From the NCBI GenBank assembly GCA_029204225.1, contig CM055099.1:50137918-50201917 (forward strand): a stretch of 64,000 nt of DNA, given 5' to 3'. Position 1 is the first letter of the stretch. Each line of letters begins with the position of its first letter. This DNA comes from Diphasiastrum complanatum. Lineage: Eukaryota; Streptophyta; Lycopodiopsida; Lycopodiales; Lycopodiaceae. The notes below the pieces were generated by a model that saw only the letters and a list, made by a program, of their open reading frames with translations, made no database searches and was not told the DNA's origin. Position numbers and translations under genes: made by a program. Below, piece by piece: positions 1 to 11,008 of this stretch.

Positions 1-387
1 AAAGGTTATTCCAATATTCCAAACGATGAAATATAGATAATCTTTTCATATCATCGATTGGCTTTGCTTGAGATTCCTCCCATAGTTTTTACCAATCTTT
101 CATGGACATCCTCTTTGGAGGCATCTCTCTCTCAACTCTTCCTCCAAAACCTCTTATGAGTGTCTCTGAATGGATGGCCTTCATGCAAAGTATTTACGAT
201 GATTTTCATAAACCACTTTCTTGAGAACTATAAGAGTATGTTTCCACAAGATTTGGCCGCACAAAAAACAAGCATTTTTTCCCAGCCGTTTGAAAGCCTG
301 CCCAACAAATGGATACTATCAATCACTATTAAAAAAAGTATATGTCACAAAGAATAATTATAGCCATTGTAGTATATCATGTAAATG
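1..387. other. No gene recognised
   Basis: AT-rich sequence downstream, in transcription sense, of the CACTA transposase relic. I tried to extend Tnp2 similarity into it and found nothing convincing on either strand. Confidence 0.5.
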
Positions 388-1690
388 TCAAGAATTACTA
401 GTTGTATGTAAATGTAAACAAACTCCTATGTACACAAGATAGACACTGTTTGTATGATTACTTGAGCATTCACCTAATCTTGGATAATCATGCATTGTCC
501 ACATTACAATGGCATGTAGCATAAACTCTCTCTCATGTAAGGGACGCAAAATGTCATATTCTTTTTTTTTACCTTTCACAAATCTTCCAACTCATCAATA
601 AGCAGCTCAAGATACACATCCATGTTCTTAACCTTGCGTTGGCCAGGGAATTAAAAGTGCCAACATAAATGTGTCCCTTTTTTGTACTCAACCAAGGAGG
701 AATATTATAATTTACCAAGCAAACAAGCCCAAATGGACCACATAGTTGCTCGTACACCAAAGGGGTTCACACCATCTGTTGGCAAAGACCAAATCTCACA
801 TTTGGCAAAGCTTGGATACTCTTTGTTGATGTGATTCCATGCAGGTGAATCTGAAGGTACCCTCATCATCCCATCCATAGAGGTATGGTGTGCATTCCCA
901 GTCCATAAGTTGTGCAAGAGAGATTTACAACGAAATAAACATTGCAATTGTGGAATTACTGGAAAATGTCGTAAAACTTTGCACGGAATGGTTGCCCCTT
1001 GCAAATCATCTCTATATTGAGGAGTATCACAAATGGGACATTTCTTGAGTGATTTGTACCTTCCTCGATATAAATTACAATCTTTTAGACATGCATAATA
1101 TTGCTTGTAGTCCATCCCGATGTTAGAACAACATCTTTCTGTGCCCTCATCTCTTGTCCTGAGGCATGACATTCCCCCTCTCGAAGAATTTTGTTTTTTA
1201 ATAGTTTGTACATGACAAAAGAAGTCATTGTAAAAAAAATTATCACTCGATGTTCAAATTGTAAATTTTTGTTTCAAAGCAAAAATGACAAGTAGATGAA
1301 AAAACATTTACTCAAATAATGATGTGAGGCTTTGGTCACTTCCATTTATATTTGGCTTGAAGATTTAATAGAAGTAGAGAAGTCGCCAAACGAGATGTCT
1401 TTGCTCCAAGATACAAATGCGGTCTTTGATTTCTTCTCGCAATTTCTTTCTCTTCTTTAGACAAAAGTGCCTCTTCATCTTGTTCATTGTGTCTAGCTGC
1501 ATATTATTCTCGTACATATCATCCAACATGTCTCCCATGACTTCAAATTCCATCATTCATTGGAAGCTCATTTCCATCGTTGGAACTTGTTTGCGAAGAA
1601 GTAGATCTAGATGAGCTAGATTCAGATGCATTAGTCTCTTGATTAATGCGCTCTTCAATTTCATCATCTCTTTTAAGCCTTGACGTAGAC
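388..1690 (-). pseudogene. CACTA (En/Spm) transposase Tnp2 relic
   Basis: Degenerate minus-strand remains of the Tnp2 transposase that moves CACTA DNA transposons. Three fragments lie in the family's order. Near 1365-1620 is an acidic, Ser-rich N-terminal part (MGDMLDDMYEN). At 705-1172 is the central Tnp2 region, with IGMDYKQYYACLKDC, KKCPICDTPQYRD, KVLRHFPVIPQL and DGVNPFG. At 569-760, in another frame, is NYNIPPWLSTKKGH. At 388-579 is LHEREFMLHAIVMWTMHDYP. The fragments need at least three frame changes, so no functional protein is possible. The motif identification is secure from knowledge of the family; the exact ends are not, and no CACTA terminal repeats were located. Confidence 0.85.
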
Positions 1691-1743
1691 GACGAGGTAG
1701 TTGCTTATATGAGGACCGTTGTATTGCATTCGTCGTCTACGTC
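1682..1743. repeat. 14-nt perfect inverted repeat
   Basis: GACGTAGACGACGA at 1682-1695 is matched by its exact reverse complement at 1730-1743, with a 34-nt loop. The arms are GC- and CpG-rich compared with their surroundings. It lies just beyond the N-terminal end of the Tnp2 relic; the role is unknown. Confidence 0.7.
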
Positions 1744-2285
1744 GACCATTATGAGGGATTATTGTCTTCTCAACACTAAATGAGGATGAAGAATTCTATA
1801 TATCAAAATAACAAGAAGTAGGTTGAAACTATGCTTGATAAACATTTCCTCCCCAATACTTGATAGATCTAAATGTTGCATATGAATATGAATTACCTCT
1901 TAGTTTAAAAAGTATGAACATACCAATGTATCTCTATTAGACAGATTTGTCCTTTTCAACTTGTTAACATTCAATGAACTCAAAGAATTGCACGCTTCTA
2001 CATATTTACATATTTATGAATTTCACATTCATTAGCTTTCACTTATTATCTTATGTAATCATCTAGGCAAATGATGAATAATGTTCGACAAATAATGCTC
2101 CTAACATTTGACATAATTAATTGACACAAAACCAAATACAATCAAGATGCCATGGATTATACATCTCTACATATCAACAATATTTAAATCTTCACATTTG
2201 ACTTATTGTCTTTTGCAAACATTTGGGGTAGAGGACGGTTGAAACTATACTTGATGAACAATTCCTCCCCAAAACCTGATAGATC
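1744..2285. other. AT-rich spacer without a gene
   Basis: No coding similarity seen on either strand. Two stretches near 1815 and 2230 repeat a phrase (GTTGAAACTATRCTTGATRAACA), suggesting an old local duplication. Confidence 0.4.
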
Positions 2286-3427
2286 TTATGTTTTTCTCAT
2301 TGAGTCATTTTTCAAAATAAATTATGGGATAAACTATATGATATGTGTCAGATGGAGGTGGGCCAAGCTCCCCCCCAAAAAAAAATTTCAAAGAAAAAAA
2401 ACCATTAAAATAAAATTTAGAGGAGGTTTCCTCCCTCCATCTGTTGTCTCAAAGTTGTTTTTTTTTTAATTTGATTTTTTTTTGAACATTTTAGTAAAAA
2501 AAATTAAAATTAGATTTTTAACTTTTTGTGAAAAAAAAAAAACTTTGGGGAGATGGAGGGGGTCCAGTCAAGCCTCCCGCTAAAAAACTTTAACACTAGA
2601 GTTGTCACAAAATGCACACAAAAGTGTGTATTTCAAACACTTATTCAAAAACTCATATCTCATAAAATATGATGAATCACATCAAATCCTTTCACATGTG
2701 TGTTCTTCATATAAATATTTATTGATTAAAAATTTTGAGACCTTCATTTTGAGTAGTTTATATGCAAGATATGATGTCAAACATGTGGGAGTACTGATGA
2801 AACTTCAATATTTTCATATATGGGACTACATTTTTGTGAATTTTACATTCAATTTATAGTCTATTTTACTCTTAAAAATCCTATATGATTATAGAAACAT
2901 GCCTATTAAAAAAAAAATTGAATTTGGAGATCTATAGAGATAGATACTTGCATTCAAAGTTACTGTTTTAAGTGTTGATAAAAATCACCAAAACTGAAAA
3001 TATCATATACGGGTGTATAATACCATGATTTTAACAATATTTTTTTTGGTTTGTCAACTTTAAAAAGTATTATATGACCATAGAAACATGTCTCTCAAAT
3101 TTTTTTCAATTTGGAGTTATGTAGAGATAGATATGTGCATCTAAAGTTACCATGTCAAGTGCTAAAATGTATTAAAAAATGTTGAAAGGTGCTAGAAAGT
3201 TTCAGATCTTCTGGAGGTGCTTTTTACAACTCTTTCTTTGGCTGTCTACCTTCCAAAATTCTTTATGACCATAGAAACATGTCTATGAAAAAAAATCAAA
3301 TTTGGAGTCCTATAGAGATATATATGTGCACCTAAAGTTACCTATGTGAAGTGCTGAAAAGCACTGAAAATTGAAGTGTTTTGGGGGCAAATTGCCATCA
3401 ATTGAGAGAGAGTTTTTGTAAGTCTTT
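2286..3427 (+). repeat. Dispersed repeat, left copy (inverted partner at 58465-59529)
   Basis: This segment reappears in reverse complement at 58465-59529. Shared landmarks in order are TTATGGGATAAAYTATATG, GATGGAGGTGGGCC, CTAAAAAACTTTAACACTAGA, ACAAAATGCACACAA and GGGGGCAAATTGCCATCAAT. The left copy carries about 77 bp near 2698-2780 that is absent on the right, bounded by a short ACATGT repeat. No recognisable protein is encoded; a short frame at 2602-2859 is conserved between copies only as repeat DNA. Probably a non-autonomous mobile element, class unknown. Confidence 0.8.
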
Positions 3428-3588
3428 CCATAACACCATGGAGAGTCAAGTCTAGTCCCACATACAAATGAAAGATTGAAATTTTAATCATTTGATGACA
3501 TGTTATGTCTCGTCAAGTGACCAAGGGTTTTATGCACACTTTTGTACGCCACGCACACAAAAATGTGCTGAAAACAATTCTAGTGTTA
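2591..3588. repeat. 15-nt terminal-inverted-repeat-like ends
   Basis: TAACACTAGAGTTGT at 2591-2605 faces ACAATTCTAGTGTTA at 3574-3588, with one mismatch. Similarity to ACAAAAGTGTG continues patchily inside both ends. This could mark the ends of an element of about 1 kb, but no target duplication is visible, and the dispersed repeat extends beyond the left end, so the boundary is uncertain. Confidence 0.4.
2880..3400 (+). repeat. Three diverged ~190-bp tandem units
   Basis: ATAGAAACATG recurs at about 2891, 3080 and 3271. Each time it is followed by a T/A run, an AATTTGGAG phrase, TATAGAGATAGATA-like sequence, GTGCA and AAAGTTAC. The same order is kept in the inverted copy at 58.5-59.0 kb, so the triplication predates the dispersal of the repeat. 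Confidence 0.7.
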
Positions 3589-3619
3589 GGTATTAATAAT
3601 CATAGATCATTATCATCAT

Positions 3620-3913
3620 TTATGTTATTCTCGTTATCACACAATCTTGACACTCATCTGAATCTAGGTTTAGGTGTAATCGTAGATTTCCGATCGTGTC
3701 TCGTTGATGATATGCTAGACTTGAAAGTTCATCCACTTCTGTTACCAAGTGGAGATATTGCTCCTTGGTAACCAATTCGTCGAGTTTCTAGACGAATTGG
3801 TCCTGTTCCTCCACTTCCATGAGTTCTTTCCCCTTACTGAACCTCAGAGATTCTATTTCTAATTCATCAATGCCTCTTGTCAAGGGTTGATCAGGTCCCG
3901 GAGAAGTGGTCAT
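3620..3913 (-). pseudogene. Unrecognised small coding relic with one amber codon
   Basis: A minus-strand frame opening at an ATG (3911-3913) runs for 98 codons to a TAA, with a single internal TAG near 3789. The predicted peptide is hydrophilic and rich in Leu, Glu and Asp, for example RGIDELEIESLRFSKGKEL and KLDELVTKEQYLHLVTEVDEL, and so looks like a short coiled coil. No family was recognised. The amber codon lies inside a hairpin (3771-3801). It could be a fragment of a transposon accessory protein or a chance frame. Confidence 0.25.
3741..3801. repeat. Two overlapping hairpins
   Basis: GTTACCAAG (3741-3749) pairs with CTTGGTAAC (3764-3772). ACCAATTCGTC (3771-3781) pairs with GACGAATTGGT (3791-3801) across a 9-nt loop. 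Both stems are perfect, and they overlap by two bases, so the two structures compete. Confidence 0.6.
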
Positions 3914-5314
3914 TTTCTGAGATAGAAAAGGAGTGCCTGACTGTTCTTCTAAAAAAAAAGTTGAAAAGACTAATTAGAATTGTATAAAGGAGGGAAAAGA
4001 AACTTAGCTATTTCTGAGGACTATACTTCCAAAGAAAATATCAAAACAAACACTTCCAGCTCTTCCAAAATTGTTTGCAGACCTGCTGTCCTAAAAAATT
4101 AGAAGTCGAGGTGCCAAGATACAAGTAAATCTTTAATCTTTCCTGCTCCCTACCCTCGTTGTTAGAGGTAGTGATCTGCTACCCTGAATAATCAAGATGG
4201 AAAACTGAGAAAATACAAAGGCTTCTGATTCAAGGTGCCTTCCACCCTTGCTGACTGGAAAACAACCTTGTAGCTCCAAAAAAAACTCAGATCTGGAGCC
4301 ACAAATGGATCCCAAATTCCGGAATTTTAAGGTCACCCTGTTTGTTGATTTCTGGAGGTCCCTAATCTTGATCCAAGTGCTTCTTCTGATTCCAATTTAC
4401 AAATATATGATCCCAAATTTGAGGAATAAATCTGTAGCTAGCTTGCGAGGGTCTACCCAACTCCTGTTGTTTGAAATCCGTTCTAAATCCCAAAAATTGC
4501 TCACAAAAATCAGAATTGAAAACTGATTTTTTCAGCTATGGACCTGTTTGCAGACTTCTTCTTAAAATCTGCTTAGGGATTGAAAGATCAAAAGAAGTGG
4601 TAGGAAAAGTATCACAGTCATGAAGGCATCAAAAATTTCATCATCTGCATGACTTAATTTCCCAAAACTTTGCACAAGATTACCAACATCAGGAATGCAG
4701 CCAGAAGACTTGCTGCAGCCAAAAACAAGTATATTTCTTTTGTCTTTTTCTCATTCGCCTCTGTTGACCCAAGGGGCAGATGAAAAACAGATATACAGTG
4801 GCTGAAACCCATGCAACAAAAAGATTAAAGGAGCTGGGGTTATTTCCATAGATTGCCAGGTAAATTTGCGTAAGCATGGCCCCACTCAACCATACAATTT
4901 CCTTCAGCAGGCCGATTTCCATATCTATATTGTTTAAAAAAATCTTTACAGATAGTACAATTACTTCATTGTTGACAAATGCCCTAGAATTACTTGATAC
5001 AAATTGGTACTCGTAGCCACATTTGCAGCCCACGGGCCGAAATGCGTTCCTGATTGTATTTCTGGGTTCCCCATTGGGGTTTCCCAATAACGTTTTAAAA
5101 AAAAAAAAATTAGTGCCAATACGGGTATCAAATGAAAGGGTTTTTCGAGAGCAGTTCATTTATCAAGTTTGCCATCATTTTCAAGACCATTGTCATCCAT
5201 TTTCAAACCATTGAGTGATTTTCTACCATTCAGTTATTTTTCACAATTAAATCATTTTCTACACTATTATGTGAAATGAAATCATGTGTAGAGCAAAGCG
5301 TTGGAAACATATTG

Positions 5315-5316
<2 letters not shown>
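3914..5316. other. No gene recognised
   Basis: Several open frames of 60-150 codons occur on both strands (for example 4248-4526 plus and 4689-5159 minus). They overlap antisense, show no motif and look like chance openings. Confidence 0.4.

Positions 5317-5373
<57 letters not shown>
5317..5373. repeat. (TC)n microsatellite
   Basis: An essentially pure TC dinucleotide run of about 57 bp. Confidence 0.95.
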
Positions 5374-5375
<2 letters not shown>

Positions 5376-5553
5376 ATGTAGAAATTATTGTGTGATAATT
5401 ACCTACTGAAGTAGACCATGCTGGAAAAAAACCATATCGAAACACAAACTGACAAGACACAATGTAAAAATGTGAAAATATATAATGTCGGGCTCAAGGC
5501 CAAAAAAAAAGTAGAGTGACATCCGATAAACAATATCTCATAACAACTAACAA

Positions 5554-5645
5554 CTAACAATCGTCCTCTAACTCAAAGTTTGAGTCATCAGTATCTATGA
5601 AACTGCCAAACAAGGAGTCTGTAGATGACGCTGATGGTGTTATCC
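5554..5645 (-). pseudogene. hAT transposase C-terminal end (piece 3 of 3)
   Basis: Minus-strand frame ending in TAG at 5554-5556, encoding an acidic, Ser-rich tail with DSLFGSFIDTDDSNFELEDD. It abuts the first base of the gypsy element (5646). It has the same strand and acidic character as the hAT pieces at 16013-16498 and 22930-24093, and lies where the continuation is expected. Assigning it to the same gene is an inference from collinearity. Confidence 0.45.
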
Positions 5646-5820
5646 TGTTGGAGGGTTTGCGGATCCCAAGGCAATCCTAACCCTAGTTAATAAGTGAGAG
5701 GGATTTGGCACCCTGTGTGTGTAAGTCCAACCCGATGATCACATAGTTATGTGATTAATTAGAATGTTAATAAAAGGACTTTAGGCCTTTTTGCGGGACT
5801 TTTAATGTCGCAGGGCCTAA
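5646..5820 (+). repeat. 5' LTR, proximal 175 bp
   Basis: Starts TGTTGGAGGGTTTGCGG and matches 15259-15433 closely, through GCAGGGCCTAA. It stops abruptly at 5820, where the next base belongs to inverted pol sequence. The missing remainder is at 11009-11590 on the other strand. Confidence 0.9.
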
Positions 5821-6762
5821 GGCCACCAAAGACCGGATTGCAAAAGTTTGCGAATAGTAATATCTGTAGAGAAGTGTCCTCCACCCATGCCATCATGTGA
5901 AAACATGATTAGATCTGGTACTTTATGCGGTAAAACACATCTTCGTAAAATATTATCTGATCCACAACGATACAATTGTCCTGCAATTAATTGATAAGGT
6001 TGAGCCTTATGAATCAATTGTCTTTTCTGTACTTTTGTCAAAGAGTCATTTGGTTGTCCTAGCATCAGATACTCAACAATATCTGCCGCCCACTCAGGTA
6101 CTGCTTCAACATAGAACAACGCAGCATCTAGCAGTTCATCATCCACTTCAATATTAACTAGTGCGGATTCAATTCGTTAAACGTGATCGGCTAGATAATG
6201 TTGCTTCCTCTTTTTGACCACAATTCGAAAGTCAAATTTAGTCAATAATAATAACCATCTTGCAATACATCCAGTTACACGTCTTATTTACCAAGTAAAG
6301 TAACGGTTGATGATCCGTATAAAATGCAAAGTGCGTTTCCATGAGATAGTGACGAAATTTCTGAACAGAAAAAATCATGGCTAGCGCTTCACGTTCTGGT
6401 GTTGAATAATTCTTCTCTGGATTTATAAGCTGTCTGCTTGCAAATCGTATAGGATAATCCTTCTTATAGTCACCTGGCTACGTCAAAACCGATCCAATCG
6501 CGTATTTTGAGATGTCCGTATGAACATGAAACTCTAATGTCCAATCTGGAGAACGTAGTATTGGTGCTGAAGATAATGCTTTTTTTAACTTTTCAAAGGC
6601 TTCTAACGCCTCTATTGTCTAAATAGGAACAATATCCGCAAATAATAAAAATTCGATAGTAGTTCGCATGACCCATAAACACATAAACAATCTCACAATA
6701 ATTTTGATCTTAGAGTAATCAGTGGCAATACCATGTCTTGATATCACATGTCCAAGCACCAC
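5821..6762 (-). pseudogene. Gypsy RNase H and integrase zinc finger (decayed pol end)
   Basis: This continues the pol relic on the minus strand. RNase H similarity at about 6150-6600 shows EFHVHTDISKYAIGSVL, TPEREALAM and FYTDHQPLLYLV, broken by stops. At 5821-6146 an open frame holds the linker and the start of the integrase H2C2 zinc finger, with HDGMGGGHFSTDITIRKLL ending at GLWWP. At that residue the sequence jumps into LTR DNA, which is the left inversion breakpoint. The intact equivalent in the second gypsy element (33.0 kb) continues with the two cysteines and the integrase core. These are absent here and are not found at the other breakpoint (11591), so integrase was lost. Confidence 0.8.
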
Positions 6763-8130
6763 TCAGTGAGAAACCCATATCTGGCATTTTTCTGGATTTA
6801 GAGAAATCTGATGTTTGTGGCATCTTTCAAAGACTTTCTCCAATCGATCTAGGTGGTCTGTATCTGTACTATGAACTCCCAAGTCGTCCAAGTAAATTTC
6901 AAGGAATTTCTGCAAATAATCTTTAAAGGCAAATTGCATTACTCTTTGGAATGAACTTGGTGCATTACAGAGTCCAAACAACATTACTTTGTAAGCATAG
7001 GTGCCCCATTCTGTTGCAACTCCCTTCAATATAACTGCTTTGGGCGATTTGATTGTTGGTTCATCAGGAACATTACGCACTCCAAATCTGGTCGGATCTA
7101 TTTGATGTAGAATCTGTTCATCCGTAAGTTCTGCATTGCCATCATAAGTTAAGACATGGCTCATTGGTATGAGATCATCCTCAATTGGATCTGGTATAGG
7201 TTCCGTTGATATCCAGGCTACATTCAACACATTTAGTGGAAACATGATTGGCGTATCCAAAGTTTGATCTAACAAGGAAATCTCGCTCATCTCTGATTGG
7301 ATATCTTGTTGACACATATATCCTGCTGTACAATCAATTGTTGCAAGAGCTTCGTTCCAATTGACAGTATCCGTTTGAGAATCGTAGTGAACTCCCAATT
7401 TTTTTTCTGGTCGATCACAAATGTGATCCGTTGTTGATGAATCGTCATCGGATTTTTGAACCACTGGCTTGATAGTCCAAGTCGTAGGATCAATTTTAAC
7501 TGCACGTTCATGATTTTCAAAAGTGATTTTGCCGGTACCCCAGTTATGAATTACTTGTGCAACTCCTAACCATGGACGTCCTAAGAGAACTCGGTAGACA
7601 TTTGGTGCTTCTGGTAAGTCCATCACGACGAAAGTAATGATGAACTGTGCTCCTGCAATCCTGACAAGTATATCTTCCACCATTTCTCGTGGACGAACCG
7701 TCGTTTGATTAGCTAGCTTAATAGCAAAAGTAGCAGGCTTAATCTTTGTAAGGCCCCATTTTGTACATAGCTTTGTAGAAATCAGGTTAACTCCTGAACC
7801 GCCGTCTATCACGGCTGCTTTTTTAGAAAATTGTCTATGTTGTATTGGCGGAGTGATATTCTTTTGTTCACTTTCCCAAGCTTCTCCAACATGTAGTCCA
7901 TCGTTAGATTCTTCAAATCCAGCACAAAAGAGCGGCTCCTGATGGTCTTCTGATTCTTCTTGAGCTAACTTTTGTGCTAAGACTTCTTTTGCTTTTGGCA
8001 CCAACTTTAGGAGCTCTCCCAATGAAATATTGATCTTGCTAGACAAAATATTCATGAGTAATTCTGTATGCGGTGCTTCCGGTTCCGTCATCTTGAAGGG
8101 TTCTTCGTGATGATGTAATTGATCATTCAT
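6763..8130 (-). pseudogene. Gypsy protease and truncated reverse transcriptase
   Basis: A 455-codon open frame. The retropepsin active site is VIDGGSGVNLIS, with catalytic Asp near residue 109; the second motif position is Gly where Thr or Ser is usual. Next come a linker and the C-terminal half of reverse transcriptase, with TYAYKVMLFGLCNAPSSFQ, the catalytic YLDDLGVHS (YLDD about 413-416) and SLNPEKCQIWVSH. The fingers and first part of the palm, present in the second gypsy copy as KKNDKLRICIDLKNLN, are missing. The join (near LKGVATEWG) keeps the frame open, so this is an in-frame internal deletion. The product could not reverse transcribe. Confidence 0.85.
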
Positions 8131-8224
8131 ATCTGTACATAAATTTCTTGAAGGGTGTAATGTTGAAGACCGAACTTCAGTTGTTACTTTAGCAGCCTCA
8201 AGTTTCTCTCCACTATCTCATATC

Positions 8225-9097
8225 CTAATATCTTCGTTTTTCTGCATTAAGATTTGGATAAACTTCCGATGTTGTTGGTGTATCGTTCAATGGTATAGAA
8301 TCAGCAGGTACTGAATCCACTACTGGTTCTTTTTGCTTTTGTGATCTAGTGACCACCATCAAGGGTGCACTTGGTTTATTATGAGCTACCGATCCTTGCA
8401 TGATTGTTATCAAATTTACAGGTGCTGTAGCTGGTGGTGGCTTCGGTCTTGCTGGACAATCTTTATAGCAATGCCCATATCCACAGTCACGACAGAATGG
8501 TACAAATTTTTCTTTATTTGGGCATTCTGCAACTCTGTGATTTTCTCCACATGCAAGGCATCCAAGTGGTGCTCTGGCCCAATTTCTCGAGGCTTGTTGT
8601 TGAGCGGCAACATAAATGGCATACTGTTCTGAAGATCCACCTTCCTGATCATTACCATAGATCCATTGCTCAGCACTTCCGTAAGGTTCTGGTTCCATCA
8701 AATTGGTAGGAGGAGTGGAGTGCTTTGGTGGGGTAGGCAAGGCTAGACGCTCCAGGTATCCAAGAGTAGATTGTTGTAGTCTTGCTGCTGGATTGCCTCC
8801 ATACTATGGATCTCGATATCCCATCTAGGCATACCGTTGCTGAATCATCCGAGGGTTGAAGTTGCAAAAGACAGTCTCATGGTCAGGTGAATTACACAGA
8901 TGGCAAGCACTGATTTCCATTCATTTTTGCAATTGAGAACACTTGTTCACTGTGTGATTTCCTGTACAAATAGAACACCAGACATTTTCCCTGGTAGGAA
9001 AAGTCTCTGCAAACTTCTCAGGTTCCTTGTTTGCTTCTCCGTGAAAATTTTCCAATGCTTTGATCTTCTCATCAAATTGCAACTGCAACTTTTCCAT
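8225..9097 (-). pseudogene. Gypsy Gag C-terminal region with four zinc knuckles
   Basis: The nucleocapsid part of Gag binds genomic RNA. Four knuckle-like motifs follow one another on the minus strand: CSICTGNHTVNKC, CHLCNSPDHETVFC, CLACGENHRVAEC and CRDCGYGHCYKDC. Only the second has the classical C-x2-C-x4-H-x4-C spacing; the other three have three residues before His. The last two lie in an open frame of 171 codons (8225-8740). The first two are in neighbouring frames separated by stops, so this part of the polyprotein is broken. Confidence 0.75.
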
Positions 9098-9787
9098 CTA
9101 TTTCTGCTGGGTCTTCCCAAGTTTCTCAAACTCATTGAGCATCATTTCTGCAGTAGCATTGGCATTCGTTGATGCAATAGTGGTGGATGTCGTAGTAGTT
9201 TGCCCTTCTGTATAAGACAACATACTGACATTCGGCTCATCATCCGAATCTTCATCCTCCTCCCAAATTGCATCGTCCATCGCATTTTGCAAAAGTGCGT
9301 ACTCATTATGGCGTTTCAGTTCACGTCTGATCTGTTTAGGTAGACCTGACAAAAACCACATAATCATGGCATTTTCATTAATCAGCTCAGGCTCACATTC
9401 AGATCTAAGACGTTTCACCCTTTCTATGTAATCTCGAATCATTTCTCGCTTTCCCATTTTAGTTTTACTTAAAAGTAGGAAAGGGTCTTCCATAAACTTC
9501 CGCGGTTTGAACCGTGTGATAAGGGCTCGTTTAACAATCTCCCAATCTGTACGCTCAGTTTCATCTTGGTTATAGTACCGATCTTGTGTTGTGCCTATTA
9601 AGGCCATAGGAAACAGCTTAAGTTTATCTTGAGGATAAGTCTCACCATACACCTCACAGGATTCAGCATAGATCTGAAGAAATCGAACTGGATCTGTTAA
9701 TCCATTATATTTGGGTAGATCCAATCGGGGTGCTCTTCTAACAATAATTGGATTGACCTCCTGTGGAGCAGCTCCAGGGGTAGCCAT
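9098..9787 (-). CDS. Gypsy Gag (capsid part)
   Basis: An open frame of 229 codons starting at an ATG (9787), encoding the capsid-like retrotransposon Gag domain that packages element RNA. Typical segments are RLDLPKYNGLTDPVRFLQ, DWEIVKRALITRF, IRDYIERVKRLRSE and MWFLSGLPKQIRREL, followed by an acidic stretch. It reads on the minus strand, downstream of the inverted primer site (10987-11004) and a leader of about 1.2 kb. It is closely similar in order and wording to the Gag fragments at 37141-37836, so both gypsy elements belong to one group. The frame then runs into the broken zinc-knuckle region. Confidence 0.85.
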   Translation of the reverse strand: MATPGAAPQEVNPIIVRRAPRLDLPKYNGLTDPVRFLQIYAESCEVYGETYPQDKLKLFPMALIGTTQDRYYNQDETERTDWEIVKRALITRFKPRKFMEDPFLLLSKTKMGKREMIRDYIERVKRLRSECEPELINENAMIMWFLSGLPKQIRRELKRHNEYALLQNAMDDAIWEEDEDSDDEPNVSMLSYTEGQTTTTSTTIASTNANATAEMMLNEFEKLGKTQQK

Positions 9788-10986
9788 TTAGATCAAATTG
9801 ATAATGTGATTGGATATAGATTTTTTCAAAAACTATCTCAGATTAGATCTGCTAGCTCTATTCCACTTTTCAAGAATCTGATTCTATATGATGAAAAACT
9901 ACCCAAAATTTGATCAATCAATACTTCTCAAAAATGATAAATCTCTCAGAGTCCAATTTAGAATATATTAGATCTGATCCAAATTTTGACAGAGACTTGA
10001 TCTGGAAAATCAAAAACTTAAAATAGGACTGGCGAAGGTTATCTAGGCGAAGGTTAGCTCGGCGAAGGTTCAACAGTGTTATTTTGGGATAAAAACTCTC
10101 TGAACACTTTTCTGGCAATTTCTTGGAAAATAACCTTCGCCGATTTCTCAGATGGAAGATCTGACACAGATAAAACTATGGACAATCGGACGAAGGTTTC
10201 TAACACAAGAAAATACAATTTTTGTGATCTAGCGAGGGTAAAAATCAAGATTTTTTGTGATCTGATCAAGATAAATCTTTGCCGAACTCAAAAATAGTAT
10301 TTTTATACAAATAGAATGTTTTGGAAACTCGACGAAGGTTCTGGCGAAGGATCAAGAGTAATACTGGTAATTTTGCAAAAAAGTGACTTTTTTGACAAAA
10401 ATATGACAATATGACAACTGATCCTCTGAAAATATTTCTATTTTTGGTATTATTCTTTGCCAACCTGGCAGTAGATAGATCCGAATCACATCTAAGCACA
10501 GTGCATTGGGCAAAGGTTCTTTTTCTGTATTTTTTAGGATTTTGATAATTGTTGGTGTTTTTTGGTAGTTTTTCTGATGTTTCTGGAAATCTGCTAGGAA
10601 TTAATCTTTGCCCTTCAAACTGAAGGTTCTGTAAACAAAACCGAAGGTGTTTTCAACTCGGCGAAGGTTTCCTGAAAGAGGGTAAAAAATTCTGGGCTTT
10701 GATGGCGCTTTTTTCTCTTTTTGACCAAATTTGGTAGATTTGACATATTTTTGTTATTTTCTCTAATATCTCAGATCCAAATGGATCTTAAGATTAGTGA
10801 TCTGAATAGCTTTTCCTGTTTAATAATCAGATTAGATTTTAAACAAGCAAATCCACTCAAGATCTAGCAAAATCAATCCCAAACTATCCCTACAATGCAG
10901 TTTTAACACTATTCATGCCACGACAAGATGCCTAATGCAAGCTAACCATCAGCCAAACATGCTGAAAACTGAAAAATTGGCGTAGC
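9788..10986 (-). other. Gypsy 5' leader with recurrent GGCGAAGGTT motifs
   Basis: Untranslated stretch between primer site and gag. GGCGAAGGTT or its reverse complement AACCTTCGCC, and one-base variants, occurs at about 10031, 10045, 10060, 10132, 10190, 10331 and 10660-10672. The same decamer recurs at 11700-12040, on the other side of the inverted LTR piece. Confidence 0.7.
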
Positions 10987-11004
10987 TCCCCGGCAACGGC
11001 GTCA
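10987..11004 (-). other. Primer binding site for tRNA-Asp
   Basis: The plus strand reads TCCCCGGCAACGGCGTCA, equal to the 3' end of plant tRNA-Asp (including CCA) except one base (GTCA for GCCA). It lies 4 bp inside the end of the inverted LTR piece and fixes that piece as the 5' LTR of the minus-oriented gag-pol. Confidence 0.85.
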
Positions 11005-11008
11005 AAAT

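Noticed and set aside
4689-5159. 156-codon minus-strand frame
   Set aside because: No motif, crosses A/T runs, overlapped by a plus-strand frame; treated as chance.
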